Source: Streptomyces aurantiacus (GTDB lineage: Bacteria > Actinomycetota > Actinomycetes > Streptomycetales > Streptomycetaceae). Taken from it: 64,000 bases of DNA. The stretch spans positions 2,728,001 to 2,792,000 of the forward strand of contig NZ_CP114283.1 of NCBI RefSeq assembly GCF_027107535.1, given 5' to 3'. The notes under the pieces were generated by a model, which was not told where the DNA came from, searched no databases, and saw only the letters and a program-made list of their open reading frames with translations. The position numbers and the translations under genes are program-made. Shown here one piece after another: positions 51,558 through 60,819 of this stretch; the first letter of the stretch is position 1, and each line of letters opens with the position of its first letter.

Positions 51558-52820
51558 ATGGGGCGTATGTCACGACGGGGCTTCGCGGCGGCCGCGGCGG
51601 TCGGACTGTCGGGCCTCGCGACGGCGGGACTGGCCGTGGCGGCTGAGGTCTCCGGGGGCGGCGGCCCCGATGCGCCCGGGCGCCGTGCCCGCACGGGTGC
51701 GCTGCGCGGGATGTGGCTGGCGACCGTCGCGAACCGTGACTGGCCCTCGAAGCCCGGTCTGAGCGCGGCCCAGCAGCGCACCGAGCTGCTCGCGCACCTC
51801 GACACGGCCGTCCGGCGCCGGCTGAACGCCGTGATCTTCCAGGTGCGCCCCACGGCCGACGCCCTGTGGCCCTCGCCGTACGAGCCCTGGGCCCAGTGCC
51901 TCACCGGCGTACAGGGCAGGGCGCCCGGCTGGGACCCGCTCGGCACCGCCGTGAAGGAGGCCCACGCGCGCGGGCTCGAACTGCACGCCTGGTTCAACCC
52001 GTACCGCGTCGCCAACCACACCGACCCGGCGAAGCTCGTCGCCTCGCACCCCGCCCGCAGGCACCCCGACTGGGTCGTGCCGTACGGAGGGAAGCTCTAC
52101 TACAACCCCGGTCTGCCCGAGGTGCGCGCCTTCGTCCAGGACGCGATGCTCGACGCGGTCCGGAAGTACGCCGTGGACGCCGTCCACTGGGACGACTACT
52201 TCTATCCGTATCCGGTCGCGGGCCAGGTCTTCGACGACGACGCCGCGTACGCCGCACACGGCGGCCCGTTCCCCGACCGGGCGGCCTGGCGGCGCGACAA
52301 CATCGACCGGCTGGTCCTGGAGACCGCCGCCCGGATCAGGCGGATCCGGCCCGGCACGAAGTTCGGCATCAGCCCCTTCGGGGTGTGGCGCAACGCCGTG
52401 ACCGACCCGCTGGGCTCGGACACCCGGGCCGGCGTCCAGACGTACGACGACCTGCACGCCGACACCAGGAAGTGGGTCCGGGAGCACTGGATCGACTACA
52501 TCTGCCCGCAGCTGTACTGGAACATCGGCTTCACCGCCGCCGACTACGCGAAGCTGATCCCCTGGTGGGCCCAGGTCGCGCACGGCAGCGGCACCGAGCT
52601 GTACGTCGGCGAGGCGCTCTACAAGGCCGGCGACCCGGCGCAGCCCGCGGCCTGGCAGGACCCGGCGGAGCTGTCCCGGCACCTCACCCTCGCCAGGAGA
52701 CATCCGCAGGTGCGCGGGCACGTGTTCTTCTCGGCCAAGGAAGTGGCGGCCGACCGTATCGGGGCCATGGCGAGGGTGGTCGCCGACCACTACCAGCAGC
52801 CGGCGAAGCCCTCGCGCTGA
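51558..52820 (+). CDS. Tat-exported glycosyl-hydrolase-like protein (GHL10/DUF187)
   Basis: 420 residues from ATG 51558 (GGGGTG upstream). The Tat signal is SRRGFAAAAAVGLSGLATAG. The barrel has GMWLATVANRDWPSKPG, LNAVIFQVRPTADALWPS, HAWFNPYRVAN, AVDAVHWDDYFYPYP, with the acidic pair in HWDDY, and DYICPQLYWNIG. These are marks of the YngK/GHL10 family. It is expected outside the cell, acting on a polysaccharide of unknown kind. It is followed after 2 bases by the convergent DUF1918 gene. Confidence 0.92.
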   Translation: MGRMSRRGFAAAAAVGLSGLATAGLAVAAEVSGGGGPDAPGRRARTGALRGMWLATVANRDWPSKPGLSAAQQRTELLAHLDTAVRRRLNAVIFQVRPTADALWPSPYEPWAQCLTGVQGRAPGWDPLGTAVKEAHARGLELHAWFNPYRVANHTDPAKLVASHPARRHPDWVVPYGGKLYYNPGLPEVRAFVQDAMLDAVRKYAVDAVHWDDYFYPYPVAGQVFDDDAAYAAHGGPFPDRAAWRRDNIDRLVLETAARIRRIRPGTKFGISPFGVWRNAVTDPLGSDTRAGVQTYDDLHADTRKWVREHWIDYICPQLYWNIGFTAADYAKLIPWWAQVAHGSGTELYVGEALYKAGDPAQPAAWQDPAELSRHLTLARRHPQVRGHVFFSAKEVAADRIGAMARVVADHYQQPAKPSR

Positions 52821-52821
52821 C

Positions 52822-53019
52822 CTATCGGGCGGTGTCCTCGTGGTGCTGGACCACACAGTCGGGGCCGGGCGACATCAGGCTTTCGTGACCGTCCTCGAAG
52901 CGGACCCGGTACGGGGGACTCCCCTTCGTCCCGAGCACCTCGATGACTTCCGCGACCCGGTCGTGCTGCCCGACGGTCCTGCCGTGCACCAGTAGATGGT
53001 CGCCTACGGTTGCTTGCAT
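52822..53019 (-). CDS. DUF1918 protein
   Basis: 65 residues from ATG 53019, behind AGGAGG. The small beta-rich DUF1918 fold is recognisable: VGDHLLVHGRTVGQHDRVAEV and PYRVRFEDGHESLMSPGPD. Common in actinobacteria; the function is unknown. Confidence 0.93.
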   Translation of the reverse strand: MQATVGDHLLVHGRTVGQHDRVAEVIEVLGTKGSPPYRVRFEDGHESLMSPGPDCVVQHHEDTAR

Positions 53020-53110
53020 CCGGGGCCTCCTCGTTCCGCACGGGAGTGGCGATTGGTGGCCGCAAGTCTACGGCCGGTGGCACGCGTTGTGACCGGCTCG
53101 TACGTGCCGC

Positions 53111-54076
53111 TCAGCCCCGTGCCCGCTGGGTGACGGCGATGCAGACGAGGACGGCGGCGGCCGTCAGCGGGGCCGCCGGCGTCAGATGCTCGCCCAGGAG
53201 CAGCACCGACCACACCAGTGTGAGCAGCGGCTGCGCCAACTGCAACTGGCTGGCCCTGGGGATGCCGATCGCGGCCATGCCGCGGTACCAGACGACCAGG
53301 CCGAAGAACTGCGAGCCGACCGCGACCCACAGCAGTCCGGTCACGCTGTGCGCGGTCAGCGACACGGGTTCGTACGACAGCGCGATCGCGGCCGCCGGCA
53401 CGGTGAGCGGCAGGCACAGCACCAGCGCCCAGGCGATGACCTGCCAGCCCGGCATCACGCGGGCCAGTCGGCCGCCCTCGGTGTAGCCCGCGGCACAGAC
53501 CAGCAGGGCTCCGAAGAGGTAGACGTCCGCGCCGGACAGGGCGCCGCCGCTCTGCTGCACGGTGAACGCGATCACCACGGCGGCGCCCGTGCACGCCGCG
53601 GCCCAGAACGTGCGGGAGGGGCGGGTGCCGACACGCAGGGCCGAGAACACGGCGGTCGTCAGGGGGAGCAGTCCGACGACGACCGCGGCGTGCGCGGTGG
53701 TCGACGTCTCCAGGGCGAGCGTGGTGAGCATCGGGAAGCCGAGGACGACCCCGGCTCCGACGACGGCAAGCCCCGCCAGGTGGGCGCGGCCGGGCAGCGG
53801 GACGCGCAGGGCCAGGAGGCAGCCGCCCGCGACGACCGCGGCCAGGACGCTCCGCACCGCCACGAGCGACCAGGGGCCGAAGCCCTCCAGGCCCCACGCG
53901 GTGGCGGGGAAGGTGAGGGAGAAGGCGGTGACGCCGAGCGCGGCCAGGACGGTCCCGGTCCGGGGACCCGGCTGGGCGGGGTGCCGGTCCGTGACGGGCC
54001 CGTCCGTCCCCGCACCGTCCGGCACAGTGGGCACCGCTATCGAAGTCTGTGCGGTAGCGCTATTCTCTGCTCTCAT
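53111..54076 (-). CDS. EamA/DMT-family transporter
   Basis: 321 residues from ATG 54076. Ten hydrophobic segments in two EamA repeats are predicted (VLAALGVTAFSLTFPATAWG; then ADVYLFGALLVCAAGYTEGG; PLLTLVWSVLLLGE at the end). Its ATG overlaps, on the other strand, the ATG of the divergent MocR gene, so neither has room for a leader or ribosome site. It is likely a metabolite exporter controlled by the MocR protein. Confidence 0.9.
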   Translation of the reverse strand: MRAENSATAQTSIAVPTVPDGAGTDGPVTDRHPAQPGPRTGTVLAALGVTAFSLTFPATAWGLEGFGPWSLVAVRSVLAAVVAGGCLLALRVPLPGRAHLAGLAVVGAGVVLGFPMLTTLALETSTTAHAAVVVGLLPLTTAVFSALRVGTRPSRTFWAAACTGAAVVIAFTVQQSGGALSGADVYLFGALLVCAAGYTEGGRLARVMPGWQVIAWALVLCLPLTVPAAAIALSYEPVSLTAHSVTGLLWVAVGSQFFGLVVWYRGMAAIGIPRASQLQLAQPLLTLVWSVLLLGEHLTPAAPLTAAAVLVCIAVTQRARG

Positions 54077-54083
54077 GCATGAG
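54072..54083. promoter_or_regulatory. Palindrome on overlapping divergent start codons
   Basis: CTCATGCATGAG is a perfect 12-base palindrome holding the ATG of the MocR gene (54075) and of the DMT gene (54076, minus strand). TATTCT (54061-54066) and, on the minus strand, TACGCT (54087-54082) are suitably placed as -10 boxes for leaderless transcripts. Confidence 0.6.
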
Positions 54084-55514
54084 CGTAGCAGTGTCGGTGA
54101 CCTGGCGAACCAGCTGAAGAGCGAGCTGAACCGCTACTCTCCAGGTGGAAAGCTGCCGTCGAGTCGCGCGCTCGTCGAGAGGTTCCGGGTGAGCCCCGTG
54201 ACCGTGTCCCGGGCGCTGGCCCAGCTCTCCGCCGAGGGGCTCGTGGTCACCCGGCCCGGGGCGGGGGCGTTCCGTGCCGAGCCCCGCGACGCCGAGCCCG
54301 CCGCGGGGGACACCTCCTGGCAGGAGGTCGCCCTCAGCGCGGACGCCGCGTCCGAACTCGTCCCCCGCACGGTGGACGCCTCGGGTGTGCTCGTCTCGCT
54401 GGCCGCCCCGGCGCCGGGGGTCGTCGAGTTCAACGGCGGCTATCTGCATCCCTCGCTGCAGCCGGAACGGGCGATGTCCGCGGCGCTGTCCCGGGCGGGC
54501 CGGCGTCCGGGCGCCTGGGGCCGTCCGCCGACGGACGGGCTGCCGGAGCTGCGGGAGTGGTTCGCGCGGGGCATCGGCGGCGCCATCACCGCCGCCGAGG
54601 TGCTGATCACGGCCGGCGGGCAGTCCGGGCTGACCACCGCGCTGCGCGCCCTCGCCCCGCCCGGCGCTCCGGTCCTCGTCGAGTCGCCCACGTATCCCGG
54701 CATGCTGGCGATCGCCCGCGCGGCAGGACTGCGGCCCGTGCCCGTGCCCGTCGACCGGGACGGCGTGAAGCCGGCACTGCTCGCCGACGCGTTCCGGGCG
54801 ACCGGGGCCCGGGTCTTCGTCTGCCAGCCGCTGTTCCAGAACCCGACCGGCGCGGTGCTCGCGCCGCAGCGCCGGGGCGAGGTGCTGCGGATCGCCCGCG
54901 ACGCGGGCGCCTTCATCGTCGAGGACGACTTCGTACGCCGTCTCGTGCACGAGGACGCGGGGCCGATGCCGCGTCCGCTGGCCTCGGACGACCCCGACGG
55001 CGTCGTCGTGCACGTCTGCTCGCTGACCAAGGCGACCTCGCCGAGCTTCCGGGTGAGCGCCCTGGCCGCCCGGGGACCCGTGCTGGAACGGCTGCGGGCG
55101 ATCCAGGTCGTCGACACGTTCTTCGTGCCGCGGCCGCTCCAGGAGGCGGCGCTTGAACTCGTCGGCTCGCCCGCGTGGCCCCGCCATCTGCGGGCCGTGT
55201 CGGCCGAGTTGCGCAACCGGCGCGACGCGATGGCCGCCGCGCTGCGGCTGCGCCTGCCGGAGCTTTCCCTGCCGCACATCCCGTCGGGCGGCTACCAGCT
55301 GTGGCTGCGCCTGCCCGACGGCACGGACGAGCCGGCCCTCCTCGCGGCCGCACTGCGCGCGGGCGTGGCCGTCACCCCCGGCCGCCCCTACTTCAGCGCC
55401 GAGCCCCCGGCGCCGCACCTGAGACTGAGTTTCGCCGCGGTCGCCGGAACGGCGGAGATCACGGAAGGCGTACGGAGACTGCGCGTGGCATATGACGAGG
55501 TCAGCCGGGTCTGA
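54075..55514 (+). CDS. MocR-type GntR/aminotransferase fusion regulator
   Basis: 479 residues from ATG 54075. The N-terminal GntR wHTH (LPSSRALVERFRVSPVTVSRA, split here as LPSSRALVERF and VSPVTVSRA) is joined to an aminotransferase class I domain: ITAGGQSGLTTALRAL, FVCQPLFQNPTGAVL, DDFVRRL and SLTKATSPSFRV with the PLP Lys. MocR proteins sense PLP or amino-acid-like ligands and often control the gene facing them, here the DMT transporter. The start codons overlap and imply leaderless messages. Confidence 0.9.
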   Translation: MHERSSVGDLANQLKSELNRYSPGGKLPSSRALVERFRVSPVTVSRALAQLSAEGLVVTRPGAGAFRAEPRDAEPAAGDTSWQEVALSADAASELVPRTVDASGVLVSLAAPAPGVVEFNGGYLHPSLQPERAMSAALSRAGRRPGAWGRPPTDGLPELREWFARGIGGAITAAEVLITAGGQSGLTTALRALAPPGAPVLVESPTYPGMLAIARAAGLRPVPVPVDRDGVKPALLADAFRATGARVFVCQPLFQNPTGAVLAPQRRGEVLRIARDAGAFIVEDDFVRRLVHEDAGPMPRPLASDDPDGVVVHVCSLTKATSPSFRVSALAARGPVLERLRAIQVVDTFFVPRPLQEAALELVGSPAWPRHLRAVSAELRNRRDAMAAALRLRLPELSLPHIPSGGYQLWLRLPDGTDEPALLAAALRAGVAVTPGRPYFSAEPPAPHLRLSFAAVAGTAEITEGVRRLRVAYDEVSRV

Positions 55515-55629
55515 GGCGGACCCGGCCCGCGCAGGCGCCGGACCTCGGGTGATCCACCGGCCGTGAGCATTCCGTGCACGCTGCCGATCGCCTCTTGACC
55601 TGCCAGGTTCCGGCCCTCACCATCGCCGC

Positions 55630-56214
55630 ATGCATGTTCGGGTCACGCTGATCGCCGCCGCCCGCGGTTCCTCGTTGCTCGCCGAGCGCTTCGACGACGA
55701 CCGGCCACTGGACCAGGCGGGCTGGGGCGAGGTGCAGCGCGTCGCCCACGTCCTCGTGCCGTTGGCGGCGGCCGAGCTGCGGTACTGCTCGCCGACGCCG
55801 CGCAGCCGGGCCACCGGCGACGCTCTGGGCCTCGCGCCGCTGGTCCAGCCCGCTCTGCGGGACTGCGACATGGGCCGCTGGCGCGGGATGACCCTCGGCG
55901 AGGCGATGGCCCGCGAACCCGAGGCCGTCGACGCCTGGCTGGCCGACCCGTACTCCGCTGCCCACGGAGGCGAGCCGCTGGCGGCGTTCGTGCAGCGCGT
56001 GGGCGGCTGGCTCGACACCCGTCCCGCCGACGACGGCGGCCGGATCGTCGCCGTGGCCGAGCCCGCCGTCGTACGCGCGGCGCTCGTCCACGCCCTGAAG
56101 TCCTATCCGTCGACGTACTGGAACCTCGACGTCCGTCCGCTGTCGACGGCCACGCTCACCGGCCGGGCCGGGCGCTGGAACCTCCGGTTCGACGCTCAGT
56201 CCGAGCGCGTGTAG
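55630..56214 (+). CDS. Histidine-phosphatase-fold protein without the catalytic His
   Basis: 194 residues from ATG 55630. The fold is that of phosphoglycerate-mutase/CobC proteins (YCSPTPRSRATGDALG, ALRDCDMGRWRGMTL), but the usual RHG at the start is LIAAARGSS and the second active His is replaced in VAVAEPAVVRAAL. Both phospho-transfer residues are thus missing, so it is probably not an active phosphatase. It overlaps the convergent DUF6314-like gene by 19 bases. Confidence 0.85.
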   Translation: MHVRVTLIAAARGSSLLAERFDDDRPLDQAGWGEVQRVAHVLVPLAAAELRYCSPTPRSRATGDALGLAPLVQPALRDCDMGRWRGMTLGEAMAREPEAVDAWLADPYSAAHGGEPLAAFVQRVGGWLDTRPADDGGRIVAVAEPAVVRAALVHALKSYPSTYWNLDVRPLSTATLTGRAGRWNLRFDAQSERV

Positions 56215-56753
56215 TCCTCCCGTACCGGGGGCGGCGCGCCGCCCCGCTCCGCGGCGGGCCGGACGCTGACTCTGTCCCGCGTGTAGTCCGTCGTGAGCAG
56301 CAGCTGCTTGGCGGGTCCGCCCACCCGCCACACCGTCCGCCATCGGTCCGCGCCGTGCACGGTGAACTCGCCCCGGTACAGGTCCGCCGCGCACGGATGG
56401 TCGGTGAGGTGCCGCCCGGAGCTCAGGTCCAGCCCGTGGAAGGGGCGGCCGTCGGCGAACCGCACGTCGGCCCGGCCGGCCCCGTCGCCCGGCAGGAACC
56501 GCAGGGTGCGCTCGGCGGGCCGCGCCACGCCCTGCCACACGAAGGTGCCGGACTCGCGGTGAAGGAGCCCGGCCCCGCCGTCGTCCGGCGGCTCGAACAC
56601 CGTGGTCCCGCCGAAGGTGCCCGAAGCCCCGCTCGCGAGATCCCGCACCGAACGCTCCACGCGCCAGGTGCCGGCCAGATACGCCAACGCATCGCTTACC
56701 GGCCAGAATTCGGCCATCCCTTCCGCCTCCCCGGCCTCTCCTGTCCAACCCAT
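56196..56753 (-). CDS. DUF6314-type protein
   Basis: 185 residues from ATG 56753, behind AGGAG at 7 bases; a second ATG at 56717 is possible. It appears as a beta-barrel of the lipocalin/calycin kind (LAGTWRVERSVRDL, then LYRGEFTVHGADRWRTVWRV, TDYTRDRVSV). The family name is from memory. The function is unknown. It is divergent from the arabinofuranosidase and convergent with the phosphatase-like gene. Confidence 0.8.
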   Translation of the reverse strand: MGWTGEAGEAEGMAEFWPVSDALAYLAGTWRVERSVRDLASGASGTFGGTTVFEPPDDGGAGLLHRESGTFVWQGVARPAERTLRFLPGDGAGRADVRFADGRPFHGLDLSSGRHLTDHPCAADLYRGEFTVHGADRWRTVWRVGGPAKQLLLTTDYTRDRVSVRPAAERGGAPPPVREDYTRSD

Positions 56754-56784
56754 TGACGCACTCCTGGCTCCTACCTATCTTGCC

Positions 56785-56819
56785 GTTCGAAGTATTGATC
56801 ACTGTCCGGTATATCGAAC
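56785..56819. promoter_or_regulatory. Inverted GTTCGA half-sites in the arabinofuranosidase promoter
   Basis: GTTCGA (56785-56790) and TCGAAC (56814-56819) flank a possible -35 TTGATC (56795-56800), with CATTCT (56819-56824) as -10 at an 18-base spacing. It could be an operator for a sugar-responsive repressor. Confidence 0.45.
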
Positions 56820-56852
56820 ATTCTGTTTACCTCTCGGAGCCGCGGAGGATCC

Positions 56853-59339
56853 ATGTCCCATGCCCGCACCCGCACTCGCCGGAGACTGACCCTCACGGCC
56901 ACCGCCCTGCTGGCCGCCTCCTTCCTCGTCCCGGCCCCGGTGAACGCCGCCGCCGAGGACGCGACCGACTACGCGATCACCGTCGACCCGAAGGCCCCGG
57001 GCGCGACGATCGACGACACGATGTACGGCGTCTTCTTCGAGGACATCAACCGGGCCGCGGACGGCGGGCTGTACGCGGAGCTCGTGCAGAACCGGTCCTT
57101 CGAGTACTCCACGGCCGACAACCGCTCGTACACGCCGCTCACCTCGTGGGTGACCACTGGCACCGCGAAGACCGCGGACGACGAAGGCCGCCTGGGCGAC
57201 CGCAACCGCACCTACCTCGCCCTGGACGGCGGCTCGTCCGTCACCAACTCCGGCTACAACACCGGGATTCCGGTCGAGAAGGGCAAGGTCTACGACTTCT
57301 CGGTGTGGGCCCGCGCGGAGGGTGCGTCCGCCCTCACGGTGACCCTGCGGGACGCCGACGGCGAGCTCGCCCAGGCCCGGCGCGTCACCGCCCGCGGCGG
57401 CTGGGCCAAGTACACGGCACGCCTCACCGCGTCCCGCACCAGCGCCACCGGCCGCCTCGCGGTGGCCGCGGGCGGTCCGGCCGCGCTCGACATGATCTCG
57501 CTCATGCCCCGTGACACGTACAGGGGCCACGGCCTGCGCAAGGACCTCGCGCAGAAGATCGCCGCCCTGGATCCCGCCTTCGTCCGCTTCCCGGGCGGCT
57601 GCCTGGTCAACACCGGCAGCATGGAGGGGTACGACGAGGCGTCCGGCTGGGAGCGTCAGCGCTCGTACCAGTGGAAGGACACCATCGGTCCCGTCGAGCA
57701 GCGCGCGACGAACGCCAACTTCTGGGGATACAACCAGAGTTACGGCCTCGGCTACCACGAGTACTTCCAGTTCTCCGAGGACATCGGCGCCATGCCGCTG
57801 CCCGTCGTGCCCGCCCTCGTCACCGGCTGCGGCCAGAACCGCGCCACCGACGACGACGAGCTGCTCGAGCGGCACATCCAGGACACCCTGGACCTCATCG
57901 AGTACGCCAACGGCCCGGTGACCAGCGAATGGGGCAGGAAGCGGGCGAAGGCGGGCCACCCGAAGCCCTTCCGCCTCACCCATCTCGCGGTCGGCAACGA
58001 GGAGAACCTGCCGAACGAGTACATCGACCGCTTCAAGCAGTTCCGGGCGGCCATCGAGGCGAAATACCCCGACATCACCGTCATCTCCAACTCCGGCCCG
58101 GACGACAGCGGTTCGACGTTCGACACGGCCTGGAAGCTCAACCGGGAAGAGAACGTCGACATGGTCGACGAGCACTACTACAACAGCCCGGCCTGGTTCC
58201 TGCAGAACAACGACCGCTACGACTCGTACGACAGGAAGGGACCCAAGGTCTTCCTCGGCGAGTACGCCTCGCAGGGCAACACCTTCAAGAACGCCCTCTC
58301 CGAAGCCGCGTTCATGACCGGCCTGGAGCGCAACGCCGACATCGTGAAGCTCGCCTCGTACGCCCCGCTGCTCGCCAACGAGGACTACGTGCAGTGGCGC
58401 CCGGACCTGATCTGGTTCAACAACCACGCCTCCTGGAACTCGGCCAACTACGAGGTCCAGAAGCTCTTCATGCGCAACGTCGGCGACAGGGTCGTACCGT
58501 CGAAGGCGACCGGCACGCCGTCGCTCAGCGGGCCCATCACGGGCGCGGTCGGCCTGTCGACCTGGGCGACGAGCGCCGCGTACGACGACGTGTTGGTGAC
58601 CGGCGCGGACGGTACCGCACTGTTCGGCGACGACTTCTCGGGTGACGCCTCGAAGTGGACCCACACGGGCGGCGGCAGCTGGAGCGTCCAGGACGGGCAG
58701 TACGTGCAGAGCGACACGGCCGCCGAGAACACCATGGTCTCCGCGGGCGATCCGGCCTGGCACGACTACGACGTGCACGTGAAGGCCACCAAGAAGTCCG
58801 GCAAGGAGGGCTTCCTCGTCGCCTTCGGCGTCAAGGACACCGGCAACTACTACTGGTGGAACCTGGGCGGCTGGAACAACACCCAGTCCGCCGTCGAACA
58901 GGCCGTGGACGGCGGCAAGTCGACGCTCGTCACCAAGGCCGGGTCGATCGAGACGGGCCGCGCCTACGACATCGACATCAAGGTCCGCGGACGGCAGGTG
59001 TCCCTCTACCTCGACGGCGAGGAGTGGGGCAGCTTCACCGACGACAAGCCGGCCGAGCCGTTCCGGCAGGTGGTCACGAAGGACAAGAAGACCGGTGACC
59101 TCATCGTCAAGGTGGTCAACGCCCAGGCGGAGGACGCCCGTACGGCGATCGACCTCGGTGGCGCGAAGGTCCGGCCGAAGGCCGAGGTGACGACGCTCGC
59201 CGCGGCGCCCGACGCCGTGAACACCGAGACGGCCACGGCCGTCGCGCCGGTGACGTCCACGTTCTCGGGAGTGGCGAAGAAGTTCACGTACACCTTCCCG
59301 GCGAACTCGGTGACGTTCCTGCGCATCAAGAAGGGCTGA
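56853..59339 (+). CDS. Secreted GH51 alpha-L-arabinofuranosidase with extra domains
   Basis: 828 residues from ATG 56853, after GGAGG. A signal peptide (1-32) comes first, then the N-terminal part, a CBM4/9-like insert (about 95-225), and the GH51 barrel: VRFPGGCLVNTG, the acid/base Glu in AVGNEENLP, and the nucleophile Glu in FLGEYASQG. A laminin/DUF1080-like beta-sandwich (about 575-735: FGDDFSGDASKW, YYWWNLGGWNN) is inserted before the C-terminal domain. It removes arabinose side chains from plant polysaccharides outside the cell. A strong hairpin follows the gene. Confidence 0.93.
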   Translation: MSHARTRTRRRLTLTATALLAASFLVPAPVNAAAEDATDYAITVDPKAPGATIDDTMYGVFFEDINRAADGGLYAELVQNRSFEYSTADNRSYTPLTSWVTTGTAKTADDEGRLGDRNRTYLALDGGSSVTNSGYNTGIPVEKGKVYDFSVWARAEGASALTVTLRDADGELAQARRVTARGGWAKYTARLTASRTSATGRLAVAAGGPAALDMISLMPRDTYRGHGLRKDLAQKIAALDPAFVRFPGGCLVNTGSMEGYDEASGWERQRSYQWKDTIGPVEQRATNANFWGYNQSYGLGYHEYFQFSEDIGAMPLPVVPALVTGCGQNRATDDDELLERHIQDTLDLIEYANGPVTSEWGRKRAKAGHPKPFRLTHLAVGNEENLPNEYIDRFKQFRAAIEAKYPDITVISNSGPDDSGSTFDTAWKLNREENVDMVDEHYYNSPAWFLQNNDRYDSYDRKGPKVFLGEYASQGNTFKNALSEAAFMTGLERNADIVKLASYAPLLANEDYVQWRPDLIWFNNHASWNSANYEVQKLFMRNVGDRVVPSKATGTPSLSGPITGAVGLSTWATSAAYDDVLVTGADGTALFGDDFSGDASKWTHTGGGSWSVQDGQYVQSDTAAENTMVSAGDPAWHDYDVHVKATKKSGKEGFLVAFGVKDTGNYYWWNLGGWNNTQSAVEQAVDGGKSTLVTKAGSIETGRAYDIDIKVRGRQVSLYLDGEEWGSFTDDKPAEPFRQVVTKDKKTGDLIVKVVNAQAEDARTAIDLGGAKVRPKAEVTTLAAAPDAVNTETATAVAPVTSTFSGVAKKFTYTFPANSVTFLRIKKG

Positions 59340-59343
59340 CCCG

Positions 59344-59388
59344 GCGGGCGGCGCGGGCTCCCGGAAGGAACGGGCCCGCGCCGCCCGC
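59344..59388 (+). terminator. Terminator hairpin after the arabinofuranosidase
   Basis: A perfect 15-bp stem (59344-59358 with 59374-59388) of GC sequence, 15-base loop, followed by ACTTC. Confidence 0.8.
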
Positions 59389-59488
59389 ACTTCGGAGCGG
59401 CCCGTGCGAAAACTCCTTGCGGAACCTCCGTCCCCGCTGTCACGATCCCTCGCATGATGAGTCGAAAGGCGGACACCGCCCCCGTCCG

Positions 59489-60754
59489 GTGAGCGCGGTC
59501 TCCGGTCCCACGCAGGGATCACCCCGAGGCGCGCACCCCGCGCGCCGCACCCTCCCTCAGCCCGCATCCCCCGAAGAGCGCGTGGCGTCGGCGCGTCTTC
59601 TGGCGCAGGAATGGCTCACGCACGGCCTGTCCACCCGCCCGGCCGACAGACCCCGGGCCGAGGCGGCCGTCACCGCCCTGTACCGCCTGATCGGCAGCCC
59701 CGCGCCCGAGTTCGTGTGGGTGCGGTCGCCGTGGGCGGGGCTGTCGATCGTCCTGGACGACCCCCTCTCCTTCCCTCCGGTTCGCATGGCCGGCGACTCC
59801 TTGCCCCGACGGCCGGACGACTGGCCCGTGGCGGCACGCCTGGCGTCGCAGGTGATGTACCTGCGCCGGCGCATGGACCACCGCACGGGGCGCCGGTCGG
59901 CGTGGAGGGGCCGCAGGACACCGATGGCGGTGCGCACCGAGGACGCCCTGGCCTCGGGGGTGCCGGTGAGCAGTGTGGTCGAAGGCGTCGTCCACGACGC
60001 GCTGCACGCGACCCTGCACGACTGCGTCCGAGCCCTGCTGCGGACGGAGTTCCTGCCCACGACCGGCGGCACGGACGGCGTGACCTGGTACGGCCAGCAC
60101 GACGCCCACTGGATCGCCCACTACGACGTCCACGAACGCGTCGGCCTGGCCGCCTACCGGCCCGCGGACCACACCCACCTCGACCACTGGGCCGAACTCG
60201 CCCGGTCCACCGGCTGGTGGTGGCCCGGCGAAGGCGTCTGCGTCATGGCCGAGCGCACCACCGAGGTGCACACCGAACCCCTCCCGAACGCCTTCCACGG
60301 CGAGCTGAGGCTGCACCGCGACGACGGCCCGGCCGTCCGGTACGGGGACGGCACCGCGGCGCACGCCCTGCACGGCACCCGGGTCCCGGCCTGGGTGGTC
60401 AACGCCCCCACGGCCGACCGCATCCACGCCGAGCGGAACGTGGAGGTCCGGCGCAGCGCCATCGAACGGATCGGCTGGGGCGCCTACATCGAGCAGGCCG
60501 CCCTCCGGCACGTCGCCACCGCCGCCGACCCCGGCAACACGGGCTCGGACCTGCACCTCTACGACGTTCCCAGAGAGCTGTGGGGACGCCCGGCGCGCCT
60601 CCTGCTCGTCGTCAACGGCTCGGTCGAGCCCGACGGCAGCCACCGCCGCTACGGCCTGAGCGTGCCCTCCCACTTCGACGATCCGGTGGCGGCCGCGGGC
60701 TGGTCGTACGGCCTGTCGGGCGAGCAGTACGCCCAGCTCGTCCGCCGGACCTGA
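59489..60754 (+). CDS. DUF6745 protein
   Basis: 421 residues if GTG 59489 is the start; no clear ribosome site is seen and the frame is open to 59417. The body is recognisable by GELRLHRDDGPAVRYGDGTA and HALHGTRVPAWVV, a motif resembling MORN-like repeats, and by Trp- and His-rich segments (VTWYGQHDAHWIAHYDVHE). The function is unknown. The next gene begins 65 bases later and is probably in the same operon. The family name is from memory. Confidence 0.8.
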   Translation: MSAVSGPTQGSPRGAHPARRTLPQPASPEERVASARLLAQEWLTHGLSTRPADRPRAEAAVTALYRLIGSPAPEFVWVRSPWAGLSIVLDDPLSFPPVRMAGDSLPRRPDDWPVAARLASQVMYLRRRMDHRTGRRSAWRGRRTPMAVRTEDALASGVPVSSVVEGVVHDALHATLHDCVRALLRTEFLPTTGGTDGVTWYGQHDAHWIAHYDVHERVGLAAYRPADHTHLDHWAELARSTGWWWPGEGVCVMAERTTEVHTEPLPNAFHGELRLHRDDGPAVRYGDGTAAHALHGTRVPAWVVNAPTADRIHAERNVEVRRSAIERIGWGAYIEQAALRHVATAADPGNTGSDLHLYDVPRELWGRPARLLLVVNGSVEPDGSHRRYGLSVPSHFDDPVAAAGWSYGLSGEQYAQLVRRT

Positions 60755-60819
60755 CCCGTTCCCGAAACCCTCCCGGCCCTCGACCCTCCCGGCCCTTCTC
60801 ACCACCAGAGGTGACACAC

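Noticed and set aside
51570..52856. 428-codon minus-strand frame opposite the glycosyl-hydrolase-like gene
   Set aside because: Shadow frame; the plus strand has a Tat signal and family motifs.
56799..59567. 922-codon minus-strand frame opposite the arabinofuranosidase
   Set aside because: Shadow frame in GC-rich DNA; the plus strand encodes a complete GH51 protein.
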